A program made the position numbers and the translations under genes. Positions 1 to 5,508 of a DNA stretch of 5,508 nucleotides are shown here, one piece after another; the stretch's first letter is position 1, and every line of letters begins with the position of its first letter. The stretch is from assembly GCA_031256695.1 (NCBI GenBank), contig JAIRQB010000195.1, positions 1-5,508 of the forward strand, in the 5' to 3' direction. The notes below the pieces were generated by a model. The model worked only from the letters and a program-made list of their open reading frames with translations, ran no database searches and was not told where the DNA came from. Source of the stretch: Elusimicrobiota bacterium (GTDB lineage: Bacteria > Elusimicrobiota > Endomicrobiia > Endomicrobiales > Endomicrobiaceae).

Positions 1-779
1 GCGCCGCGCCAAGAATAGACGCTTTGGTCGGGGTCGCCGACCACGCAGATATTTTTATATTTTGAAGCCAAAGTTTTAGTCAAAATATATTGGGCGCGGT
101 TGGTGTCTTGATATTCGTCTATGAGAATATATTTAAAACGTTCTTGATACTTCTCTAAAATTTGAGGATTATTCCTCAAGACTTCAACAGTTTTCATTAT
201 CAAATCGCCGAAATCCAAAACTTGCGCTTTTTCTAATTTGCTTTGATAGAGTTTATAGACGCCGGCAACGGTTATATTGACGATATTGTTTCCTTTTTCA
301 GCCTCTTGATAAAAATCCGCCGCGCTTTTTAAATCGTCTTTGGCTCGGCTTATTCTGTCAGTCAAATAACCCGCTTTGTATTTTTTTTCATCTATTTGCA
401 ATTCTTTTATGCATTCTTTAATTATGTTTTTCTGCTCTGCAAAATCATAAATCAAAAAGTTGCCGTCCAAATTTATAGCGGAGGCTTCAAGCCTTAAAAA
501 ATAAGCGCAAAAAGAGTGGAAAGTTGAAAGGCGGACGGATGCTCCCGAGCCTCCGGGGACGAGCAGATTTACCCTGTTTTTCATTTCATTTGCAGCCTTA
601 TTTGTAAAAGTGACTCCGAGTATTGAATATGGACTGACGCCTTGCGATATGAGATAGGCTATTTTATGGACTATCACTCTCGTCTTGCCCGTGCCTGCGC
701 CGGCAAAGATAATGAGGGGACCGTCATTGTAGAGGACTGCTTCTTGCTGCGATTGATTTAGACCGTCTAAAATATCCAT
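1..779 (-). CDS. UvrD/PcrA/Rep-type superfamily 1A DNA helicase, N-terminal part (3' end outside window)
   Basis: ATP-dependent 3'-5' DNA helicase of superfamily 1A, cytoplasmic, of the kind that works in nucleotide excision repair, mismatch repair or replication restart. The visible 259 complete codons hold the diagnostic motifs in order: Q-motif LNQSQQEAV (residues 7-15), Walker A GAGTGKT (27-33), motif Ia GVTFTNKAANEMKNR (55-69), motif Ib STFHSFCAYFLR (85-96), the 1B-domain region with VLDFGDLI, Walker B/motif II LIDEYQDTN (219-227) and motif III VVGDPDQSVYSWRGA (246-260), where the window ends. Family members are usually 650-750 residues, so about two thirds is missing. The start is the ATG whose complement is at 777-779; it is preceded by GCGGAG five bases upstream and gives the usual short N-terminus before the Q-motif. 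It lies 30 bp after the YfhO-like gene and is probably co-transcribed with it. All nucleotide-binding motifs are intact. UvrD, PcrA and Rep cannot be told apart without the C-terminal half, so no symbol is given. Confidence 0.95.
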   Translation of the reverse strand, partial: MDILDGLNQSQQEAVLYNDGPLIIFAGAGTGKTRVIVHKIAYLISQGVSPYSILGVTFTNKAANEMKNRVNLLVPGGSGASVRLSTFHSFCAYFLRLEASAINLDGNFLIYDFAEQKNIIKECIKELQIDEKKYKAGYLTDRISRAKDDLKSAADFYQEAEKGNNIVNITVAGVYKLYQSKLEKAQVLDFGDLIMKTVEVLRNNPQILEKYQERFKYILIDEYQDTNRAQYILTKTLASKYKNICVVGDPDQSVYSWRG

Positions 780-809
780 TTTTGCTCCGCAAATAAAAAA
801 TTAAAAGTT
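780..809. other. 30-bp intergenic gap, no terminator seen
   Basis: This is the only true gap between genes in the window. Apart from the helicase Shine-Dalgarno it is almost pure A/T. A weak A/T-only inverted repeat (AATAAAA at 792-798 and TTTTATT at 808-814) lacks the GC-rich stem of an intrinsic terminator, so read-through from the upstream gene into the helicase gene is expected. There is no room here for a full promoter; one would have to sit inside the end of the upstream gene. Confidence 0.55.
785..790 (-). promoter_or_regulatory. Ribosome binding site of the helicase gene
   Basis: The minus strand reads GCGGAG, followed by five bases and then ATG. The GGAG core (785-788) at this distance is a good Shine-Dalgarno match and supports the chosen helicase start. 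It lies in the 30-bp gap after the YfhO-like gene, so the helicase can be translated independently from a shared mRNA. Confidence 0.7.
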
Positions 810-3578
810 TTATTGACTCTGCTTTCCGCTTCTCAATTTTTTTAAACGTCTGTCCCTACAATAAATTCCTGCAAATAAAATCAAACCTAAAAGCGATGAA
901 CAAATTCCTAAATACAGACCGGGCGTCCGATATTTTAAAACTATCTCATAATTTCCCGCTGTTAAAGGAATAGCCGTTCCCATAGTGTTTCCTCTTAAAG
1001 TCTTGGCTTTCTTTCCATTGACAAAGGCTCTCCAGCCTTTGCTGTATGGAAGGCTCAAAAAGAGAATTTTATTTTCTTTTAAAGAAATAGAGCCGCTTAT
1101 TTTATTTGCCTCTATTTTTACATTTTGGAGAACATCCTCTTTTAAACTTTCTAATTCTCTTTTAAAGTCTGCGCCTAAAGGCAAAGAAAAAACTCCAATA
1201 GAATCAAAAGAATAAACTCCTGCAAGAGAAAAAACTATTCCGAGCGTGTCCTGCTCTTTTTCAGCCCAGCCTAAATTTACGAGATAATCTTTTTTGTCGG
1301 GCGTCCAAGGGCTTAAAGAAGTAAGAGTTGGAAAATTTTTATAAGTATCGCTTGTCATAACATAGACATAATTTAAAATTTCTTTTGATAAGAATTTAAA
1401 GTTGCCGAAACGGATATAGACTTCGCTCTCAGGCGCAGTTTTGCCTTTCAAAAGAAGGCTTGCATTGTTTTCATATAAATTCAATAGATATATTCCATCC
1501 CCTTTGCCGCTTAAATTTCTCTCTATGCCGACGCCGCGTCCGCTCGCTATTTCATATCTGATTGGAATTTCTCTAAAGATAGGATTTGCCAAAACATTAA
1601 AACCTTTCGGCAAACTTTCGTCTAAAACTATAGCCTGAGACATAGTTTGCTGTTTTTGCAGGCTTGAAAACCTGTTATAGAGAGAGCGCGGAATATAATA
1701 TTTGTAAGAATATCCGAATGGAAGGAAATTTTCATTTTGATAAGCATTGTAGACAACGCCGTTATAGGCGGTATAAGAATTGACCTTTTTGTATCCGTTT
1801 GGAACATATCTTTCCTTGCCTTGCGCCGCTATATAGTATTTGACGTTTAAAATAGCGTCCGGCAAAACTCTTCCGTCAAGACCCGTATAGCGGAAATCTC
1901 TTTCAGCATAATGCTCTATCTCTTTGTAAAAATCAAAAATGAATTTATTGTGATTAGAGAAATAATAAGAAGTTCCCTGTAAACCGCTAATCATAGCGCC
2001 GTTTTCAAAAACTCTTTCATCAAAAGGATTTTCCTCAAATCTATTAAAAGATTTATCGCCTATTTCTTTGACGGCATTTTGAGAATTTTCATTTAAGAAA
2101 ACAAAAGGCTTGCCGCTGTCAACATACCAGAGAGAATATCTAATGCCGCTTTGCGACGGCGAATACAAAATAAATCCGCTATAAATTATATTTGCGCACA
2201 TCAACAAGAAAAGAATGCCTGCAGACAAAAGAGGCTGGGGGCGTTTTTTGTATATATAAAAAAGAACGGCGGCATTTATTAAAAACAGCGCTGAAACTAT
2301 AAAGAGAATGCTGGGCGCAACAACAGAGCCGTCAATTAAAAGATAAATGAAAAAAGCAATAAAGACGGCGCTTAAAATGCAGACAAAATTGAATTGTCTC
2401 TTATTTATTTGAATCAGTTTTGGGACGGAAAAAACTATAAAGAGCGCCGCAAGAAAAGAATACGCTGAAATCCATCTATTTGTGACATAAATAAAACCGT
2501 TAAAAATTTTACCGGCTATTGGAAAAACAGCGCAAAGAGTCAAAAATATAAAAGCAAGTTTTAACTGCCGAGAATCTTTTTTTGAAGCAAAAATGACGGC
2601 AAGCGCGGCTATAAATAAAACAGGATATCCCATTTTTAACTGATACCAATAATCTGAAATAAAGTTGACGGCATTTACCGTCAAAGACAAAAAAGCGGCT
2701 CTATAAAAATCAGCGTCGTAAAATAAAGGGGCGGGGTGAGGTATGTCTAAACGCGCTAAATCTAAAACTGATAAAAGATAAGGAATAGAGATGATGCCCG
2801 AGCATAAAATGCCGATTAGATAAAAAGGAATAATGCCTGCAAGAGAGAGCGCCGCTTTTGAAATTAAAACCTTGAAATTCTTTTCGCCCGTAAAAAAAAC
2901 GAGCCTCAAAATTAAATAAAAAAATATCAAAAGACTTTCAACGTAAAACATATAAAAACTGCTAAACAGCGATATAAAAACTGCAAAAATAAAAAGATGC
3001 GGTTTTTCTTTTGAGAGAATTCTCTCTATTCCTGCAAAGAGCAAAGGCAAAACTATAGCGGGGATTAAAAAAGAGTAGATTAAAATAGTGATTAAATTAT
3101 ATCCGCAAAAAGCGTAAGCCAAAGCGCCGAACATTGTAGAAACAGCGTCTCTTTTTATCGTAAAGCAATAAAAGGCAAAAGAAATCCCCGTCAAATAAAT
3201 ATGCGCTAAAACAACAAAATCATAAACAATCTCAGCATATTTAGGAGAGGCAAAAATAGAGAGGAAATTTAGAGGAGAGCCTAAATTGTGATGCAGAACT
3301 AAAATGATGTCTGAGCCGTATCCTATATTGTTGTCCCAAAGAGGAATTGAAAAGTTAAATGGATTTGTAAATAGATTTACAAAAAGAGAGCGCAAATAAT
3401 TGCCGAAATAAACGAAGGCAATATAGACCTGCTCTAAGCCGTCAAAATTAAAGACGAGGGATTTGCCGTTTAAAAGAAAAGGAAGGAAAACAAAAAAAGA
3501 TATAAGGCAGAAGAAAAAAGTATAAACCAACAAAAAGTTTTTTTTGTTTTCTAAAAACTGCAATTTTATGTCATTCAT
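810..3578 (-). CDS. YfhO-family polytopic membrane protein (GT-C-type glycosyltransferase family)
   Basis: A 922-residue integral membrane protein. YfhO proteins (Pfam family 'bacterial membrane protein YfhO') are GT-C-fold enzymes; Bacillus YfhO is needed to glycosylate lipoteichoic acid outside the membrane, using a lipid-linked sugar. Visible here: a first membrane segment at about 14-36; the family's first outer loop, FDGLEQVYIAFVYFGNYLRS (45-64), whose Asp47 sits where GT-C enzymes carry the catalytic acid; PLWDNNIGYGSD (79-90) and a GSPLNFLS motif (100-107); a dozen or so further hydrophobic segments up to about 472, with NRWISAYSF at 367-375; a large outer region (about 473-885) containing LNVKYYIA (577-584) and a late FLSLPYSKGWRAFVNGKKAK stretch (840-859); and a last membrane segment (about 886-905) followed by a basic cytoplasmic tail (RDRRLKKLRSGK). 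Length fits the family (about 850-900). The start overlaps the upstream GH15-like gene by 8 bp. The acceptor in this organism is unknown; lipoteichoic acid should not be assumed. Confidence 0.88.
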   Translation of the reverse strand: MNDIKLQFLENKKNFLLVYTFFFCLISFFVFLPFLLNGKSLVFNFDGLEQVYIAFVYFGNYLRSLFVNLFTNPFNFSIPLWDNNIGYGSDIILVLHHNLGSPLNFLSIFASPKYAEIVYDFVVLAHIYLTGISFAFYCFTIKRDAVSTMFGALAYAFCGYNLITILIYSFLIPAIVLPLLFAGIERILSKEKPHLFIFAVFISLFSSFYMFYVESLLIFFYLILRLVFFTGEKNFKVLISKAALSLAGIIPFYLIGILCSGIISIPYLLSVLDLARLDIPHPAPLFYDADFYRAAFLSLTVNAVNFISDYWYQLKMGYPVLFIAALAVIFASKKDSRQLKLAFIFLTLCAVFPIAGKIFNGFIYVTNRWISAYSFLAALFIVFSVPKLIQINKRQFNFVCILSAVFIAFFIYLLIDGSVVAPSILFIVSALFLINAAVLFYIYKKRPQPLLSAGILFLLMCANIIYSGFILYSPSQSGIRYSLWYVDSGKPFVFLNENSQNAVKEIGDKSFNRFEENPFDERVFENGAMISGLQGTSYYFSNHNKFIFDFYKEIEHYAERDFRYTGLDGRVLPDAILNVKYYIAAQGKERYVPNGYKKVNSYTAYNGVVYNAYQNENFLPFGYSYKYYIPRSLYNRFSSLQKQQTMSQAIVLDESLPKGFNVLANPIFREIPIRYEIASGRGVGIERNLSGKGDGIYLLNLYENNASLLLKGKTAPESEVYIRFGNFKFLSKEILNYVYVMTSDTYKNFPTLTSLSPWTPDKKDYLVNLGWAEKEQDTLGIVFSLAGVYSFDSIGVFSLPLGADFKRELESLKEDVLQNVKIEANKISGSISLKENKILFLSLPYSKGWRAFVNGKKAKTLRGNTMGTAIPLTAGNYEIVLKYRTPGLYLGICSSLLGLILFAGIYCRDRRLKKLRSGKQSQ
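3571..3578 (-). other. 8-bp gene overlap (ATGAATGA), likely translational coupling
   Basis: The minus strand reads ATGAATGA: the first ATG starts the YfhO-like gene and the final TGA ends the GH15-like gene in another frame. Start and stop are close enough for a terminating ribosome to reinitiate, which tends to keep the two products in step. This is the tightest link in the window and the main reason to consider these two genes together. Confidence 0.75.
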
Positions 3579-5085
3579 CTGTTTTGCCCTGATTTTTAAA
3601 TTCTTTAAACATCAAAGACAAAGAGGCTTTAGCCCAATTTAGCGGGATAATAGGGCTAGCCGCCGCATATTTTTGCCGAGCGCAAATTAAAAAATTGTAA
3701 CTTTCAGGCAGACAAAAAGACGGGACTTTTTTGCCGTCTGCGCCTATAGCGTCTGCGCCTGTAATCTGCCCCAAAGCCCTGTTAAGATATCTAAAAGCGC
3801 GCTCCAAAAAACGCTTTTCTTTTGATTCTTGATATAGTTTTAAACAGCAAAGAGAAAACCAACTGTCAAAAAACCATTCGGCTTCGCTGCCGCATATAAA
3901 ATGCTTTTTTCTCTCCTCTATGCTTTTTGCATCAGTGTCAGTCTTTATATTGTGAAACCAAAAATTAGCCGCTTGATAATTATCGCCTTCATATCTTTTT
4001 ATGCCGAAAATCCCGCTTAAAGATTCAACTGTATTTAAAACTTTTTCTCTTTCTCTAAAAGACAGGCGCGAAAGTTTTGACGGATAAATTATATTTAGCA
4101 AAGCGGCATCGGCTTCTCTATAATGAGGGTCTTTCTTGCCGCATAAAACAGATTCTCCGCCTAACTCTATTTGTCTTTTCAATATCTTATATCCTTCCGA
4201 AAGCGATTTTTCTAAAACTTCCGCGGCGCAACATTTTTCTAAATTTAATTTTGATGCAAACTCTGTAAATTTTGCGCAAAACAAAGAATTCTCTTTTAAA
4301 AAATTTAAGAGATTTTCAAAAGCGGAACACACAAGGGCTATAGACGAGGAATTTAGTTTTTCCTCTTCTTCCCAAGCGCCGCTGTCTTTCATACCGTAAA
4401 ACTTTACAGCAGACAGATAAGCCGCTAAATAAATAAACATTTCAAATCTGTCTTTCTTTTCTAAATCCTCAAAATCTATAACGCCGTCTCTTAAAGCATT
4501 TATGCCGCAATCAAGCAGAAGTCCTAAAGCGTCATTTTGTTTATGATTCCATTCTTGCGCTTTTCCATTCTCGCTCACATCGTCAAAAGAGGCGGAATTT
4601 GAATCAAAACGAATATGGATTGCCTTCATTTTTCCGTCTGCTTCGTCTAAACGGGAGGGGTTTTCTATAGCCGCAAGAATTCGTCCGCGCTGTTTTACGA
4701 TATAATCAAAAAGCGTTAAGAGAATTTCTTTCGCCTCTTGTTTTGTCTCTTTGTTTGATTTTAAAGCGAGATAACCCCAAAGAGAATCTCTAATCCACAC
4801 TGCATCATAATTTGTAAAGCGCGCTTTATTTGAATCGTCAAAAGAAGCCGCTGAAATAAAAGAACCCCAAGGGCGGCTGACAATTTTGATTTCTCTTGCA
4901 GGCAGAGTAAGTCCGCTTAAAAATTCAATTTCTTTTAAGGAATACCGCTCTTTAAGATAAGGTTCTATTTTTTCGGAATGAATAAAAACTTTGTAGGAGG
5001 GCGCATCCTGCGGATAAAAATCTTTTTCAAAGAGCGGCTCTTTTTTTATTTTTTCTATTAACTCTTTGAGCGCTGAAATTTCCAT
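3571..5085 (-). CDS. GH15-like protein (glucoamylase / phosphorylase kinase alpha-type (alpha/alpha)6 barrel)
   Basis: A 504-residue soluble protein with no signal peptide or membrane segment, so probably cytosolic. GH15-fold proteins include glucoamylases, glucodextranases, trehalases and the non-catalytic N-terminal domain of phosphorylase kinase alpha/beta. Motifs seen: NYDAVWIRDSLWG (92-104); QEWNHKQNDALGLLLD (177-192), the most diagnostic block; DSGAWEEEEKLNSSSIALV (234-252), which resembles the region of the glucoamylase general acid (WEE...SS); YREADAALLNIIYP (322-335); GIKRYEGDNYQAANFW (361-376); EAEWFFDSWFSL (401-412); and LPESYN followed by PLNWAKASLSLMF (459-464, 481-493), matching the general-base Glu region. 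Candidate catalytic residues are Glu239 or Glu240 and Glu461. The N-terminal beta-sandwich of many bacterial GH15 enzymes is absent; about 90 residues precede the barrel motifs. The start directly follows the rmuC stop and has GGGAG five bases upstream. Substrate unknown; malto-oligosaccharide or glycogen-type glucans are the default guess, and a regulatory, non-hydrolytic role is possible. Confidence 0.8.
   Translation of the reverse strand: MEISALKELIEKIKKEPLFEKDFYPQDAPSYKVFIHSEKIEPYLKERYSLKEIEFLSGLTLPAREIKIVSRPWGSFISAASFDDSNKARFTNYDAVWIRDSLWGYLALKSNKETKQEAKEILLTLFDYIVKQRGRILAAIENPSRLDEADGKMKAIHIRFDSNSASFDDVSENGKAQEWNHKQNDALGLLLDCGINALRDGVIDFEDLEKKDRFEMFIYLAAYLSAVKFYGMKDSGAWEEEEKLNSSSIALVCSAFENLLNFLKENSLFCAKFTEFASKLNLEKCCAAEVLEKSLSEGYKILKRQIELGGESVLCGKKDPHYREADAALLNIIYPSKLSRLSFREREKVLNTVESLSGIFGIKRYEGDNYQAANFWFHNIKTDTDAKSIEERKKHFICGSEAEWFFDSWFSLCCLKLYQESKEKRFLERAFRYLNRALGQITGADAIGADGKKVPSFCLPESYNFLICARQKYAAASPIIPLNWAKASLSLMFKEFKNQGKTDE
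3587..3590 (-). promoter_or_regulatory. Ribosome binding site of the YfhO-like gene, inside the upstream gene
   Basis: The minus strand reads AGGG, eight bases before the ATG at 3578. The match is short and sits within the last codons of the GH15-like gene. Together with the 8-bp overlap it fits translational coupling, in which ribosomes finishing the upstream gene help start this one. Confidence 0.5.
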
Positions 5086-5508
5086 TTATTCTCCCGTCTC
5101 TTGCGGCAATTCTAAAAGCGCATCTTCTTGAGGAGAACCGTCTTTTAAAGACTTTCTATATTTTATGCCTAAATCCTCAAGTTTTTCAGCAGACTTCACA
5201 ATGCCTTGTTTGCCCGTCAATTTGATAGAGGCTGCATTGAAAGCCTCTTGACCGGACTTCAAGGCTTTTTCAACCCTTTCCATTTCAGCCGTGAAATTTT
5301 CAACTCTCCTGTGGAGTTCCTCTGCCGCCTTTAAAATTTCATCTGTGCTTTTGCCCGCTTTTTCAATGCGCCACAGCCCTTCTATAATGCGCAAAGTCGG
5401 AAAAATAGAGGAGGCTGTTATAAGGGCAATTTTTTTAGAGTTGGCATAATCGTATAAATCATTGTCAAAACTGTATGCGGCAAAAAGAGCGTATTCTATA
5501 GGTATAAA
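5086..5508 (-). CDS. rmuC: RmuC-family protein, C-terminal part (5' end outside window)
   Basis: RmuC proteins limit recombination at inverted repeats in Escherichia coli; they pair an N-terminal coiled coil with a PD-(D/E)XK nuclease-like domain. The 140 visible residues are the C-terminal end. The frame stays open to the window edge and begins FIPIEYALFAAYS, the RmuC signature usually seen as (M)FIP-E-A---A, then LYDYANSKKIALITASSIFP, then TLRIIEGLWRIEK, matching the family's LRTI...W..EK helix. The rest is a helical tail with coiled-coil character (EELHRRVENFTAEMERVEKA) ending in an acidic LLELPQETGE. A TTG at 5392-5394 could be taken as a start, but the matching residues upstream show that the gene simply enters from outside. 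Family members are about 350-500 residues, so roughly two thirds is missing. The segment where most RmuC proteins have SPTTLL reads TASSIF here. It is the first visible gene of the apparent operon, so the operon promoter is outside the window. Confidence 0.9.
   Translation of the reverse strand, partial: FIPIEYALFAAYSFDNDLYDYANSKKIALITASSIFPTLRIIEGLWRIEKAGKSTDEILKAAEELHRRVENFTAEMERVEKALKSGQEAFNAASIKLTGKQGIVKSAEKLEDLGIKYRKSLKDGSPQEDALLELPQETGE
5091..5095 (-). promoter_or_regulatory. Ribosome binding site of the GH15-like gene, inside the end of rmuC
   Basis: The minus strand reads GGGAG, then AATAA, then ATG. This strong Shine-Dalgarno lies in the last codons of rmuC, whose TAA (5086-5088) immediately precedes the ATG (5083-5085). 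It fixes the start of the GH15-like gene and indicates that the two genes share an mRNA. Confidence 0.75.

Noticed and set aside
792..814. A/T-only inverted repeat AATAAAA / TTTTATT at the end of the YfhO-like gene as a possible terminator
   Set aside because: No GC pairs in the stem and the helicase gene starts right after it; too weak to be an intrinsic terminator.
985..1215. Plus-strand open frame of 76 codons opposite the YfhO-like gene
   Set aside because: It lies entirely antisense to a well-supported family member, has no clear ribosome binding site and resembles no family I recognise; it is a shadow frame.
1441..1638. Plus-strand open frame of 65 codons opposite the YfhO-like gene
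   Set aside because: Antisense shadow of a conserved coding region, with no independent support.
4077..4399. Two overlapping plus-strand open frames (63 and 87 codons) opposite the GH15-like gene
   Set aside because: Both are antisense to the GH15-like coding region and overlap each other in different frames; no recognisable domains.
5140..5152. Near-perfect palindrome GTCTTTTAAAGAC inside rmuC
   Set aside because: Short, A/T-centred, within coding sequence, with no second copy upstream of a promoter; not supportable as an operator.
5240..5268. Inverted repeat AAAGCCT / AGGCTTT with a 15-base interior inside rmuC, followed by T's on the plus strand
   Set aside because: It resembles a terminator only for plus-strand transcription, where there is no gene; on the coding strand it lacks a U-tract and lies inside conserved helical coding sequence. 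Probably chance.
5086..5394. Short independent 102-residue gene starting at the TTG at 5394
   Set aside because: The frame is open to the window edge and the upstream residues carry the RmuC FIP signature, so this is the tail of rmuC and not a separate gene.

Overview
The window carries four protein genes, all on the minus strand and packed almost without gaps. Read in the direction of transcription they are: the C-terminal part of rmuC (running in from the right edge), a GH15-like (glucoamylase / phosphorylase-kinase-alpha type) cytosolic protein, a YfhO-family polytopic membrane protein, and the N-terminal third of a UvrD/PcrA-type DNA helicase (running off the left edge). rmuC and the GH15-like gene abut (stop codon directly followed by start codon), the GH15-like gene and yfhO overlap by 8 bp, and yfhO is separated from the helicase gene by 30 bp with no convincing terminator. 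This looks like one transcription unit. There is no non-coding stretch longer than 30 bp. I saw no tRNA, rRNA, insertion sequence or CRISPR array.

The DNA is AT-rich (by eye roughly 35-40% G+C), with many Lys/Glu/Ile/Phe/Asn codons, and its composition is uniform across the four genes. It looks like ordinary chromosome of a low-GC bacterium, not a recent import. The phylum cannot be fixed from this sequence. YfhO proteins are common in Firmicutes but also occur in several uncultured gut and environmental phyla. The HKQNDALG-type GH15-like protein resembles, from memory, homologues in cyanobacteria-related and other non-Firmicute lineages. I would only guess at an uncultured low-GC anaerobe, possibly host-associated.

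The middle pair is the most informative. A soluble GH15-fold protein keeps glutamates at both expected catalytic positions, and it is translationally linked to a large GT-C-type membrane protein of the YfhO family, which in Bacillus adds sugars to lipoteichoic acid at the outer face of the membrane. The pairing suggests a glycan-related job, but the two proteins should act on opposite sides of the membrane, so a direct joint reaction is not established. The two flanking genes encode DNA-maintenance proteins with no obvious link to the middle pair. I did not find a clearly new system; the findings are moderate-interest leads.
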